DNA of 28,316 bases from Candidatus Methanophaga sp. GoMg3.2 (GTDB lineage Archaea; Halobacteriota; Syntropharchaeia; Alkanophagales; Methanospirareceae): NCBI GenBank assembly GCA_013180565.1, contig QBUN01000422.1:1-28316 (forward strand). Direction: 5' to 3'. The notes under the pieces are model-generated. The model did no database searches, was not told where the DNA came from, and saw only the letters and a list, made by a program, of their open reading frames with translations. Positions 1 to 5,513 of this stretch are shown here, one piece after another; position 1 is the stretch's first letter, and each line of letters starts with the position of its first letter. A program made the translations under genes and the position numbers.

Positions 1-173
1 GTTCAGAACTTGGCGTGACATCACAGGGCGAATCTCTTGTGGAAGCACAGAAGAATCTCAAAGAAGCTATCGAGCTTTATATCGAGAGTTTCGGGCTTGA
101 AGACCTGCCCGGAGTATCCGTTAACCCCTACTGGACAACAGTGGAAGTAGAGGCAAAAGTAGCTGATGCCTAA
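1..173 (+). CDS. hicB: HicB-family antitoxin, C-terminal part (5' end outside window)
   Basis: The open frame enters at the window edge (first full codon at base 3) and ends at TAA 171-173. The visible 56 residues contain the HicB signature of an ESLVEAQKNLKEAIELY helix followed by a short beta-like tail. HicB proteins carry a degraded RNase H fold and neutralise the HicA mRNA interferase, often also repressing their own operon. The stop overlaps the start of the downstream hicA at 166, which indicates translational coupling. The N-terminal strand cannot be seen, so DNA-binding capacity is unknown. The family call is strong because of both the motif and the adjacent HicA. Confidence 0.85.
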   Translation, partial: SELGVTSQGESLVEAQKNLKEAIELYIESFGLEDLPGVSVNPYWTTVEVEAKVADA

Positions 174-396
174 ACTGCCCATTATCTCAGGAAAGGAACT
201 TATCAGAGCCCTAAAGAAAGAGGGGTTTGTCGAAGTTCGACATAAGGGCAGTCATGTCTCGTTGCAAAAAGCAACAGCAGAGAAAACTTTCAAAACCGTT
301 GTCCCCTTGCATAGAGAACTTGCAAAAGGTACGTTACTTGACATCATACATCAAGCAGGGTTGAATAAGGATGAGCTAATCGAACTTCTTAAATAG
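166..396 (+). CDS. hicA: HicA-family mRNA interferase toxin
   Basis: This 76-aa protein has the typical HicA length and a dsRBD-like alpha-beta fold: MPKLPIISGKELIRALKK, then GFVEVRHKGSHVSLQK with the catalytic GSH histidine near residue 29, then VPLHRELAKGTLLDIIHQAG and a C-terminal helix. HicA toxins cleave mRNA and tmRNA without needing the ribosome. ATG 166 overlaps the hicB stop, the usual hicB-hicA coupling in many archaea. It is the only toxin in the first 5 kb that looks fully intact; everything needed for activity appears present. Confidence 0.92.
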   Translation: MPKLPIISGKELIRALKKEGFVEVRHKGSHVSLQKATAEKTFKTVVPLHRELAKGTLLDIIHQAGLNKDELIELLK

Positions 397-521
397 ATGC
401 TCTTAGTTTCGCGGCGGATGCTTCTGCGGGGCGGTTGGATCAGGGTCAGGCGTAAGGTTTTTGGGTGCATTGGATTTGCCTCTAAAAGATTAGTGTTCCA
501 CTAATAGAATTTTTATCTATA

Positions 522-660
522 TCAAATGCTTGTCTTGTCTAATCTCTGCTGGCAGTTTTTTATTCGCTCTTTACTACTCTTATACTTTTGTTTAGGTCTT
601 TTCTGTTTATCTGGAATAGTTAGCTTTAAAAGACCTTGCTCTATAAGCGGATTAAGAATT
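522..660 (-). pseudogene. Remnant of an AAA_4/AlbA-type ATP-binding protein C-terminus
   Basis: Read on the minus strand, the frame gives NPLIEQGLLKLTIPDKQKRP followed by KQKYKSSKERI. This resembles the winged-helix tail of AAA_4 (divergent AAA/AlbA, often annotated RecG-like) proteins, where a GLLxxTIPDKPxSxxQKY motif is common. Only about 45 residues are left and no ATPase core is nearby, so it is a decayed fragment. The upstream part of the same frame overlaps the plus-strand lectin-like fragment and is not part of this remnant. Family assignment comes from motif memory, not a search. Confidence 0.5.
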
Positions 661-662
661 TC

Positions 663-827
663 CCGTGGGGGACTCGTTATGCAGGGGTAATTTTTGGCAA
701 TGCGGAAAACCGTGTAATTCAACCCGGTAATATCCCTTTCAATTTTGATCAATGGTATCACATAAAAGTGGAAGCCGATATGAATAACGGAGTCTATGAT
801 GTTTGGTTGGATGAAATTTTATCGTGA
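663..827 (+). pseudogene. Fragment of a concanavalin/LamG-like lectin domain
   Basis: The frame reads WGTRYAGVIFGNAENRV, then FNFDQWYHIKVEADMNNGVY and DVWLDEILS, ending at TGA. The WYHIKVEAD...GVYDVWLD pattern is characteristic of jelly-roll (LamG/concanavalin-like) domains of secreted archaeal proteins. No signal peptide or start codon precedes it, and the 5' side abuts an opposite-strand ATPase remnant, so it is a rearranged piece. It may be debris of the same class of surface protein that is intact downstream at 5.5-19.5 kb. The 397-521 stretch to its left holds no recognisable gene. Confidence 0.5.
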
Positions 828-929
828 TGATGAAAAATGAGGAGAGGGTCAAATTTAAATAAATCAACATTCAATATTATTTATGTGGTAGATGAATAAA
901 CTACAAAGGAGGGAGGAAAGTGTAGAAAA

Positions 930-1154
930 ATGGAAAGTGAAACAATAACTCTAACAGAAGAAGCGTATAATGTATTGGTTCAAGAAAAAAAAGATAATGA
1001 AAGCTTTGCTGATGTGATAATCCGGCTATCAAAGCGAGGGAAATTAAAAGATTGTTTTGGTGCTTGGGATATGGATGATGAGGAAGAAAAAGCGATGTTT
1101 GCAAATTTGAGAAGGTTCTGGGGAAAAAGCGAACTTCGGAGAATAAAGCTGTGA
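930..1154 (+). CDS. vapB: VapB-type antitoxin (DUF217 / archaeal UPF0330 family)
   Basis: This 74-aa protein begins METITLTEEAY-like (MESETITLTEEAYNVLVQEK), continues with ESFADVIIRLSKR and ends in an acidic then basic tail. This is the layout of archaeal VapB antitoxins of the DUF217 family: an N-terminal ribbon-helix-helix-like dimer that binds the operator, and a C-terminal peptide that threads into the toxin. A purine-rich ribosome site (GGAGGGAGG, 907-915) lies upstream. The stop at 1152-1154 overlaps the GTG of the following vapC remnant, the normal vapBC arrangement. The antitoxin is complete although its partner is not. Confidence 0.85.
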   Translation: MESETITLTEEAYNVLVQEKKDNESFADVIIRLSKRGKLKDCFGAWDMDDEEEKAMFANLRRFWGKSELRRIKL

Positions 1155-1321
1155 AGTGCTTAGATTCTGATTTTCTTGTGGCTATTTTAAGAGCGAAGAG
1201 TGATGCGGAATCAAAGATGGAATCTTTAGATGCGGAGGGAGATAATGCAACCACTACGATAAATGCATTTGAATTGTTCTATGGCGCACATAAATCAACC
1301 AAGAAATGTCGAGCACTTTAG
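1151..1321 (+). pseudogene. vapC: VapC PIN-domain toxin, truncated after 56 codons
   Basis: The frame starts at GTG 1151, overlapping the vapB stop, and reads KCLDSDFLVAILRAK with the first PIN catalytic aspartate, then TTTINAFELFYGAHKS carrying the usual second acidic residue. It stops at TAG 1319-1321, whereas VapC proteins are about 125-140 aa. Downstream sequence in shifted frames retains scraps of the next helix before switching to an unrelated NosD-like fragment at 1383. The last PIN acidic residues are therefore missing and it should be inactive as a nuclease. Confidence 0.8.
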
Positions 1322-1382
1322 AAGAATAGAAGGGTTGCAGTTAGAAAGCTGGTGATCCCGTGGATGTTATTAACAACCTACT

Positions 1383-1691
1383 GATGACACGGGCACAAAT
1401 TCATGGGATAACTGTCCAACAGAGGGTGGCAATTATTGGTCAGATCATGGCAGTATTGGAAACCTGAGCGCTGAGCATTATTCCATTGACTCCGACGGTG
1501 TAGATCATTATCCATTCCAAGATCCGAATGGGTGTTTAAAAGGAAACCAACCGCCTGTTACCACGGGAAATGCAGGGGTAATCTCAGTACCTCTCTTCCA
1601 TCAATATACCCGATTTCCTTCGCCTAATAACATAAGGCCTTTTCTACGATTTATTTCACTCAACGGAGATAAAAGTGAGTTGCTCTTCTGA
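1383..1691 (+). pseudogene. C-terminal fragment of a NosD/CASH-type beta-helix surface protein
   Basis: An open frame without a start codon reads DTGTNSWDNCPTEGGNYWSD, then SIDSDGVDHYPFQDPNG and NQPPV. The GNYWSDH and IDSDGVDHYPF pair is the standard closing sequence of NosD-like parallel beta-helix (CASH) domains, and NQPPV is typical of the linker into a PKD or Ig-like domain. The same closing signature, GNYWDDY...INSDKDIYPLL, appears intact in the 954-aa protein at 14091-16955. It is a displaced fragment joined to the broken vapC. Confidence 0.75.
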
Positions 1692-1768
1692 GATTTGGTC
1701 GAAGTCGCCATCTAAGGTTAAAAAGTAGTCTCAGGGCCATTAATTTTGGATGGGGCAATATGGCGATG

Positions 1769-1945
1769 TTAAGACAATAATTCCGCAATTTCCGCCTTTG
1801 ACACCTCGCCAACAATTCTCTTAGCTTTATCAGAAACAGCGTCAAGCAAGACGAAATCTTCTAGGAATATGATAATAAAAGTGTTTCCACCTGTGTTTTT
1901 TTCGAGGAAGAACCAGATATTTACCAAATAGCAGATTAGGGCAAA
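1769..1945 (-). pseudogene. Unrecognised 58-residue C-terminal fragment
   Basis: On the minus strand an open frame without start codon reads NTFIIIFLEDFVLLDAV then SDKAKRIVGEVSKAEIAELL and ends at TAA 1769-1771. The amphipathic, charged composition looks like real coding sequence, not a random frame, but I do not recognise the family. It sits between a NosD-like remnant and an ATPase remnant, so decay is likely. No ribosome site or start can be assigned. Confidence 0.3.
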
Positions 1946-2003
1946 TTATAACTATACTGCCGCTCTATTTCCTTTTGTGCAGAAAATTCGTACTTCCACA
2001 TAT

Positions 2004-2040
2004 AGAGAACATACTCTAAAGTATGATACCCGAAAGTATG
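2004..2040 (+). promoter_or_regulatory. Conserved leader of archaeal ATPase remnant, copy 1
   Basis: The sequence immediately before ATG 2038 is nearly the same as that before the ATPase remnant at 19997: AAAGTATGATACCCGAAAGT runs straight into the start codon. It contains an AAAGTATG direct repeat and a perfect 6-bp inverted repeat, CATACT-ctaa-AGTATG. Conservation could mean an operator or promoter, or just that the whole 80-bp segment is a duplication. No regulator is identifiable here. Confidence 0.4.
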
Positions 2041-2245
2041 TTTGTAAATAGGGAACTGGACCTTGGCTTTTTGGATGAGAAATATTAAAGTACTAAAGCG
2101 ACTGGAGGAGAAAGCAGAAGCAGTCGCGATAAAAGGGAAAAGAAGTTATGGGCTTATTGCGAGGAAGATTGGAGATAAGGATAGGCTCGGCGCTTGCATC
2201 TATGATTTGAGCGATCTCGGCTTTCGCCTTCTGAGGGAACAGTAG
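2038..2245 (+). pseudogene. Archaeal P-loop ATPase remnant, N-terminus joined to C-terminus, ending in a DGR-target tail
   Basis: ATG 2038 opens a 16-codon frame, MFVNRELDLGFLDEKY, the classic N-terminus of archaeal ATPase_2-type proteins. It stops at 2086, and the adjacent +1 frame continues as LKRLEEKAEAV...KRSYGLIARKIGDKDRL...YDLSDL, resembling the C-terminus of the same family. The whole Walker A/B core of roughly 300 residues is missing. After YDLSDL the frame runs into LGFRLLREQ and a stop, which is the end of the FGE-sulfatase gene at 19502, not of an ATPase. This is a double-junction chimera and cannot be functional as an ATPase. Confidence 0.65.
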
Positions 2246-2260
2246 CCACTTATTACTTTA
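2216..2260 (+). repeat. 45-bp copy of the 3' end of the FGE-sulfatase/DGR target gene
   Basis: These 45 bases match 19473-19517 at all but two positions, covering the codons for LGFRLL-EQ, the TAG stop and the first bases downstream. The match therefore includes the end of the proposed DGR variable region and the untranslated flank. It is fused to the C-terminus of an ATPase remnant at a short shared CTCGG. Confidence 0.85.
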
Positions 2261-2290
2261 AATCCGTGTTAATCTGCGTAAATCTGCGTC
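2261..2290 (+). repeat. Three-unit tandem repeat with exact 10-bp period
   Basis: Three consecutive 10-mers read AATCCGTGTT, AATCTGCGTA and AATCTGCGTC. Related copies are found at 2744-2772 (opposite orientation), 3884-3903 and 20251-20280, always between genes. No protein or known site is evident. Similar AATCTGTGTTAATCTGTG strings are scattered in many prokaryotic genomes, but I cannot assign a function. Confidence 0.6.
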
Positions 2291-2335
2291 CTAAATAGGT
2301 AGAAGGTATACATTATATACAACAAGAGAGAGGAC

Positions 2336-2683
2336 CTATTTACTTGCAAAAAGGTTTGTATTGTGGTTTTTCAGCTCAGTCATATCAAACACCAAATACC
2401 CATCATTTCTTAATGCCGCTTTCACTTCCTCGCCCATCTTCTTTGCTATTAGCCCAAAATATTCCTCTCTCGCATCGTTAAACCCAGTGACGAACTTAGA
2501 TTTCTCTTTTAGCCCTTCGATAATCTTCTTTGCTTCTTTTACTCGTTCAAACTCGTGCCATTTGACTTCAAAACTGTATTTCTCTTCTACTTTCTCTATC
2601 TCTTCTTCCCTATCTATAAAATTTAGTGCTATGATACTTAGTATGTCATTACTAATATTAAAAGGGTGGTGGGCATGCTTCAA
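2336..2683 (-). pseudogene. Internally deleted archaeal ATPase (N- and C-terminal ends only)
   Basis: The minus-strand frame (115 codons, opening with TTG) has two recognisable parts. Residues about 22-38 read NFIDREEEIEKVEEKY, the N-terminus of archaeal P-loop ATPases. Residues about 39-108 read VKWHEFERVKEAKKIIEGLK, KSKFVTGFNDAREEYFGLIA and GYLVFDMTEL, typical of the C-terminal domain of that family. The Walker A, Walker B and sensor regions in between are absent, without a frameshift at the junction. The first 20 codons look like read-through into leader sequence, so the true start is uncertain. It may still make a small stable protein, but no ATPase activity is possible. Confidence 0.65.
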
Positions 2684-2743
2684 AAATATCTATTGTAGCA
2701 GGGATTTGACTTTGGAAAGAAGTTGTATAGCTAATCTTAAAAA

Positions 2744-2772
2744 CCACAAGATTACACGAGATTAACACAAGA
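2744..2772 (-). repeat. 10-bp-period repeat, inverted copy
   Basis: Read on the minus strand the units are ATCTTGTGTT, AATCTCGTGT and AATCTTGTGG, the same motif as at 2261-2290. The surrounding 2684-2862 stretch shows no credible gene. Confidence 0.5.
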
Positions 2773-2862
2773 TAAAAAGTTTAGGGAACATTTTTGGGCG
2801 ATAAGAGTTATCTTCAATTAAAGGTAATCTTTCGGAGATTATTTCCAGGCAACGAGAAGAGC

Positions 2863-3031
2863 GATGATGAAGACCTATTTTTTTGATACCCGCGCTTTGA
2901 TCAAACGGTATTTTAACAGGGCGAATAATACATGGTATGTTAAAATCGTTGTAAAAACACCAAAAGGAATCATACCTGTGAGCGAGGTCATATTTAATTC
3001 AAAAGGGGATATAATTGACGATGTGCTTTGA
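2863..3031 (+). pseudogene. PIN-domain fragment with a poly-T frameshift, fused to an unknown tail
   Basis: ATG 2863 gives MMKTYFF and then a stop inside a run of eight T (2877-2884). Removing one T would continue in frame as DTRALIKRYFNRANNTWYV, matching the VapC-type opening YFFDTSALVKRY. The frame then changes character to KIVVKTPKGIIPVSEVIFNS and ends at TGA 3029-3031; I do not recognise this tail. It is a frameshifted, truncated PIN remnant joined to another gene's end. Confidence 0.55.
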
Positions 3032-3083
3032 GGTAAGTTGAACTAAAATCAGGGGAATACGATATGATACGATATACCGAACA

Positions 3084-3182
3084 TTTGAAATTGAGACGGA
3101 AACTCATGAACTCGGCACTTATCCGGTGACCCAGCGTGAAGGGGAAGTGGTTATGGGCAATAATCCGTCATATTCACAATAG
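3084..3182 (+). pseudogene. FGE-sulfatase (SUMF1-like) domain fragment
   Basis: The short frame reads HELGTYPVTQREGEVVMGNN followed by PSYSQ and a TAG. The (K/R)YPVTQxEWExVMGxNPSY motif is diagnostic of formylglycine-generating-enzyme/sulfatase-modifying-factor domains. The intact homologue in this window has GRYEVTQKQWRAIMGDKPSH at 18952-19011. Only about 30 residues survive, with no start codon, so it is debris. Confidence 0.75.
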
Positions 3183-3267
3183 AGAAAATGGAATAACGGA
3201 AAACTATAAATAAAGAGGATAGATAATATACACAATCCGTGCTATCAAATCAAAAAAGGAATGAAAG

Positions 3268-3504
3268 ATGGAAAAATTTAATCTGACTGCTACTATATTG
3301 GAAGAAGAAGGCGTATATGTATCGAAATGTCCGGAGTTGAGCGTTGCAAGTTGCGGAGATACACCAGAAGAAGCACTTAGTAATTTGAAAGAGGCTGTAG
3401 AGCTCTATCTTGATAACGCCATTGCGTTAGGGCTTATTGGAGACGTAAAGATGGCTCTTACATCTACGCATAAATTCACGTCGATGATAGAGGTAACTGC
3501 ATGA
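3268..3504 (+). CDS. hicB: HicB-family antitoxin
   Basis: A 78-aa protein with the HicB layout: N-terminal strands FNLTATILEEEGVYVSKCPE, then the loop VASCGDTPEEALSNLKEAVE and the LYLDNA helix. The family is a partial RNase H fold that blocks HicA. A purine-rich AAAAAAGGA lies about 8 nt before the ATG. The stop overlaps ATG 3501 of the following hicA, which is frameshifted, leaving an apparently intact antitoxin without a functional toxin. No clear C-terminal ribbon-helix-helix is present, so autoregulation is doubtful. Confidence 0.88.
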   Translation: MEKFNLTATILEEEGVYVSKCPELSVASCGDTPEEALSNLKEAVELYLDNAIALGLIGDVKMALTSTHKFTSMIEVTA

Positions 3505-3742
3505 AGAAGCTCCCCGTGGTTTCTTCTGATGATGTGATCAGGGTATTGAAGAAAGCGGGATTTGAATATGCACCCAAGCGTGGCAAGGGCAGTCATACGG
3601 CATTTTACAAAATTGATGAGGAAGAGGACATAAATTGCTTGTTATCGTACCAAAACGGAGAGCGTTACCAAAAGGAACACTTTTAGCCATTCTTCAGCAA
3701 GCGAATTTATCGAAGGATAAGTTCACTTCGCTTTTGAAATGA
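3501..3742 (+). pseudogene. hicA: HicA-family toxin disrupted by a frameshift
   Basis: The frame from ATG 3501 reads MKKLPVVSSDDVIRVLKKAG and KRGKGSHTAFYKIDEEE, including the GSH catalytic histidine. Near 3621-3628 the reading frame shifts: the first frame runs off into a non-HicA sequence ending at 3686, while the other frame continues HKLLVIVPKRRALPKGTLLA, then ILQQANLSKDKFTSLLK and stops at 3740-3742. Joined, the two parts form a normal-length HicA of about 80 residues. One indel therefore separates it from an intact gene, so the decay is recent or a sequencing error is possible. Confidence 0.85.
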
Positions 3743-3883
3743 TGGAAGTGGAAAGAGTCATTACATAAGTTACTCCTATATGTCACGTTAGGGTCATTAT
3801 ATCGCGTACCATTTCATTTTTCTTCCATGATTTTTAGGTGCCTTTGACTGGGATTTTTCTCTATCCCTTACATTGATTTAATT

Positions 3884-3903
3884 TTTTCTGCGTTAATCTG
3901 TAT
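3884..3903 (+). repeat. 10-bp-period repeat, two units
   Basis: The units TTTTCTGCGT and TAATCTGTAT match the repeat at 2261-2290. It lies about 45 nt upstream of the CopG/BrnA-like antitoxin start. The rest of 3743-3949 has no recognisable gene. Confidence 0.4.
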
Positions 3904-3949
3904 CTTAAAAATCATTGAAAAATGCTACAGTTCTGGTAAATTATTATTC

Positions 3950-4255
3950 GTGAGTTCCCTTATACAATTAAAAATCGTAAAAAAAAGAAAATATAGCGAA
4001 ATGGGTAAGATACCACGGTTTGAGTGTATAGAAGAGGAAGAAGCGGAATTTTGGGATACGCACGATACAAAAGAGTTTACAGATGAATTTGAGCCCATAA
4101 ATGTAAAATTCGCTTATCCTCTGAAGCATAAGTAGCTGTTAACTATGGGGCGGGATGAAGTGATTTTCAATCAGGTGAAGAAATTAGCTGCAGGTGCTGG
4201 TGAAGAACCCAGTGTTCTCATTCGTACTTGGATTTTAGAGCATCTCAAGCGATAA
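3950..4255 (+). pseudogene. CopG/BrnA-like antitoxin interrupted by an in-frame TAG
   Basis: GTG 3950 opens a 61-codon frame containing IPRFECIEEEEAEFWDTHDT, the conserved opening of a CopG-type antitoxin family that pairs with BrnT-like toxins. A TAG at 4133-4135 ends it. The same frame continues without shift as LLTMGRDEVIFNQVKKLAAG and EEPSVLIRTWILEHLKR to TAA 4253-4255, which is exactly the missing ribbon-helix-helix C-terminus. So a single nonsense codon splits a protein of about 101 residues. An internal ATG at 4145 could still produce the DNA-binding half alone. TAG is the ordinary stop of several other genes here, so suppression is not presumed. Confidence 0.7.
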
Positions 4256-4361
4256 AAAAACAAATGATCTTACATTAATATAGGATTATATATGAAGAGT
4301 GAGAAGATAGTATTATTGTGGTGACTGTGATGGTTGTAAGAAGAATGATGCGGAATCAAAG

Positions 4362-4739
4362 ATGGAATCGTTGAAGCATATATATAGGCATAGCATCTCT
4401 GAGCAAGAAGTAGAAAAAGCCGTAAATGGGAGAATCCTGATACGAAGCACCACAAGAAAAGCAGAGAAGTTAAAAGAAGTTATATATGAGAAGAGGAAAG
4501 TGATATTAATAGAGATGGGAAAAGTAAAAATCGAAACTATGGCGGATTTGGAATCACTCCCTGAAGAGGAATGGGTAGAAGTACCTGAAGGACTACATGC
4601 CAAGTTTGTTTATAGTGTAGATCGCGTGAATAGCAAATTGACCATTACACTCCCGGAAGAGGTTGCTAAAAAGATAGGGAAGCGACTATGCGCTTCTTTT
4701 GAGGATGAGAAGATAGTTATACGAGAGATTAAGGGATGA
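4362..4739 (+). CDS. Hypothetical fusion ORF: BrnT/DUF4258-like part plus AbrB-like part
   Basis: The 125-codon frame has two parts. Codons 5-50 read KHIYRHSISEQEVEKAVNGR and ILIRSTTRKAEKLKEVIYEK, resembling the H..ISEEEVEEA core of BrnT/DUF4258 RNase-like toxins. Codons 52-125, from ATG 4515, read MGKVKIETMADLESLPEEEW and NSKLTITLPEEVAKKIGK, which could be a separate 74-aa antitoxin with a SpoVT/AbrB-like tail. The first codons (ESKMESL) are copied from a VapC: 23 bases at 4347-4369 are identical to 1202-1224 within vapC. The upstream half is therefore probably a truncated toxin and the downstream half the genuine gene. Functions are inferred from motifs only. Confidence 0.45.
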   Translation: MESLKHIYRHSISEQEVEKAVNGRILIRSTTRKAEKLKEVIYEKRKVILIEMGKVKIETMADLESLPEEEWVEVPEGLHAKFVYSVDRVNSKLTITLPEEVAKKIGKRLCASFEDEKIVIREIKG

Positions 4740-5078
4740 ATTCTCTGCTCCCTTGCCAAAAGAAAGCTAACGAAATCAAAGACTTCTGCGAGTTTAGCCT
4801 CTGAGAGACTTCTGATACATATAGCAAAGGATTTTGGACTGAGCAAGTATGAATTGTTCACGAAGAGATTATTAGAGTACTTAAAATCAAAGAAGAGCGA
4901 TTGTATGGCAGATAAACTCGAGCTTTTATCGCGACATGGTGTGTATTCTGCAAGCGAGTTAGAAGAAGCCATTAGAGAGGATAGAGTAACAGAACATCCG
5001 GGCTGGGAGGATTTGATAGTTATAGAAAATCTCGAAGAGAAAATTAAGAAGTTGGACAAAGAAATTGGAGCTATTTAA
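4740..5078 (+). CDS. Conserved-looking hypothetical protein, no clear start codon
   Basis: Immediately after the TGA of the previous ORF and in the same frame, an open frame reads LASERLLIHIAKDFGLSKYE, LFTKRLLEYLKSKKSDCMAD, KLELLSRHGVYSASELEEAI and ends in a basic/acidic coiled-coil-like tail before TAA 5076-5078. No ATG occurs before codon 55; TTG 4854 or a frameshift from ATG 4736 would be needed. The composition is clearly protein-like and the 3' end overlaps a TumE-like toxin frame, suggesting it is the antitoxin partner of that toxin. I do not recognise the family. Confidence 0.45.
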   Translation: MLCSLAKRKLTKSKTSASLASERLLIHIAKDFGLSKYELFTKRLLEYLKSKKSDCMADKLELLSRHGVYSASELEEAIREDRVTEHPGWEDLIVIENLEEKIKKLDKEIGAI

Positions 5079-5235
5079 AGTATATCAGGAACTTGATTTC
5101 TTAGACGTTTGGATTTCTATTTCTGGCAAGTATTCCTATTACTGGGTAAGGAGGCACAATGATGGGAAAATATATCGCCATGATAATGTTGTTTCTATAG
5201 GTAGGGGCGGTAACGAGAAACATCAGAGGGACTAG
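5065..5235 (+). pseudogene. TumE/DUF6516-like toxin fragment
   Basis: A frame from TTG 5065, overlapping the end of the previous ORF, reads LFKVYQELDFLDVWISISGK then YSYYWVRRHNDGKIYRHDN and stops at TAG 5233-5235. The YSYHWxxxHxDGxIYRHDNAPHH pattern resembles TumE-type (DUF6516) toxins, but the following histidine-rich part is degenerate (VVSIGRGGNE). At 56 codons it is roughly half the usual length, so it is probably inactive. Bases 5236-5450 show no further recognisable gene. Confidence 0.4.
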
Positions 5236-5447
5236 AGCAGTGGGATACGTTTTTTAGAACAATTCTTGGCAGACAGGGGGACTGCAATATCTTAGTTAGT
5301 GGGCTCTGCACATGAGGCGTACTTTATGTATTTCAATTGCACGATTATGGCTTGACTGATACAGTTCCAAAATCTTATACGTCTGGAATTGGTTGTGGTG
5401 CATAGTGGAGTTATGTAGTATGGAAATTGAGAAAGGCTACTGAAAGG

Positions 5448-5513
5448 GTTATATTCTATGGTTTTTTAGTATCTTCATACCCTGCGAAAATCTTAGAGAA
5501 AGGGGATAAAAAG
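5448..5513 (+). promoter_or_regulatory. Probable promoter and ribosome site of the surface-protein operon
   Basis: GGTTATATTCTATGG at 5447-5461 is the best TATA-like (BoxA) candidate before the operon. A purine-rich GAGAAAGGGGATAAAAAG precedes ATG 5514 and can serve as ribosome site. A 5' leader of about 30-40 nt is implied. No transcription-factor site is recognisable. Confidence 0.35.

Noticed and set aside
410..480. RRMLLRGGWIRVRRKVFG-like frame resembling an FGE/VR end
   Set aside because: The match is limited to RGGW and lacks the CRSA and GFRL parts, so chance is more likely.
4133..4135. TAG as pyrrolysine
   Set aside because: TAG is the normal stop of several confident genes in the window and the position has no known need for pyrrolysine; kept only as a low-interest observation.
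5236..5430. Short frames such as FFRTILGRQGDCN and HDYGLTDTVPKSY
   Set aside because: They are short, lack starts and match no family I recognise; probably decayed sequence.
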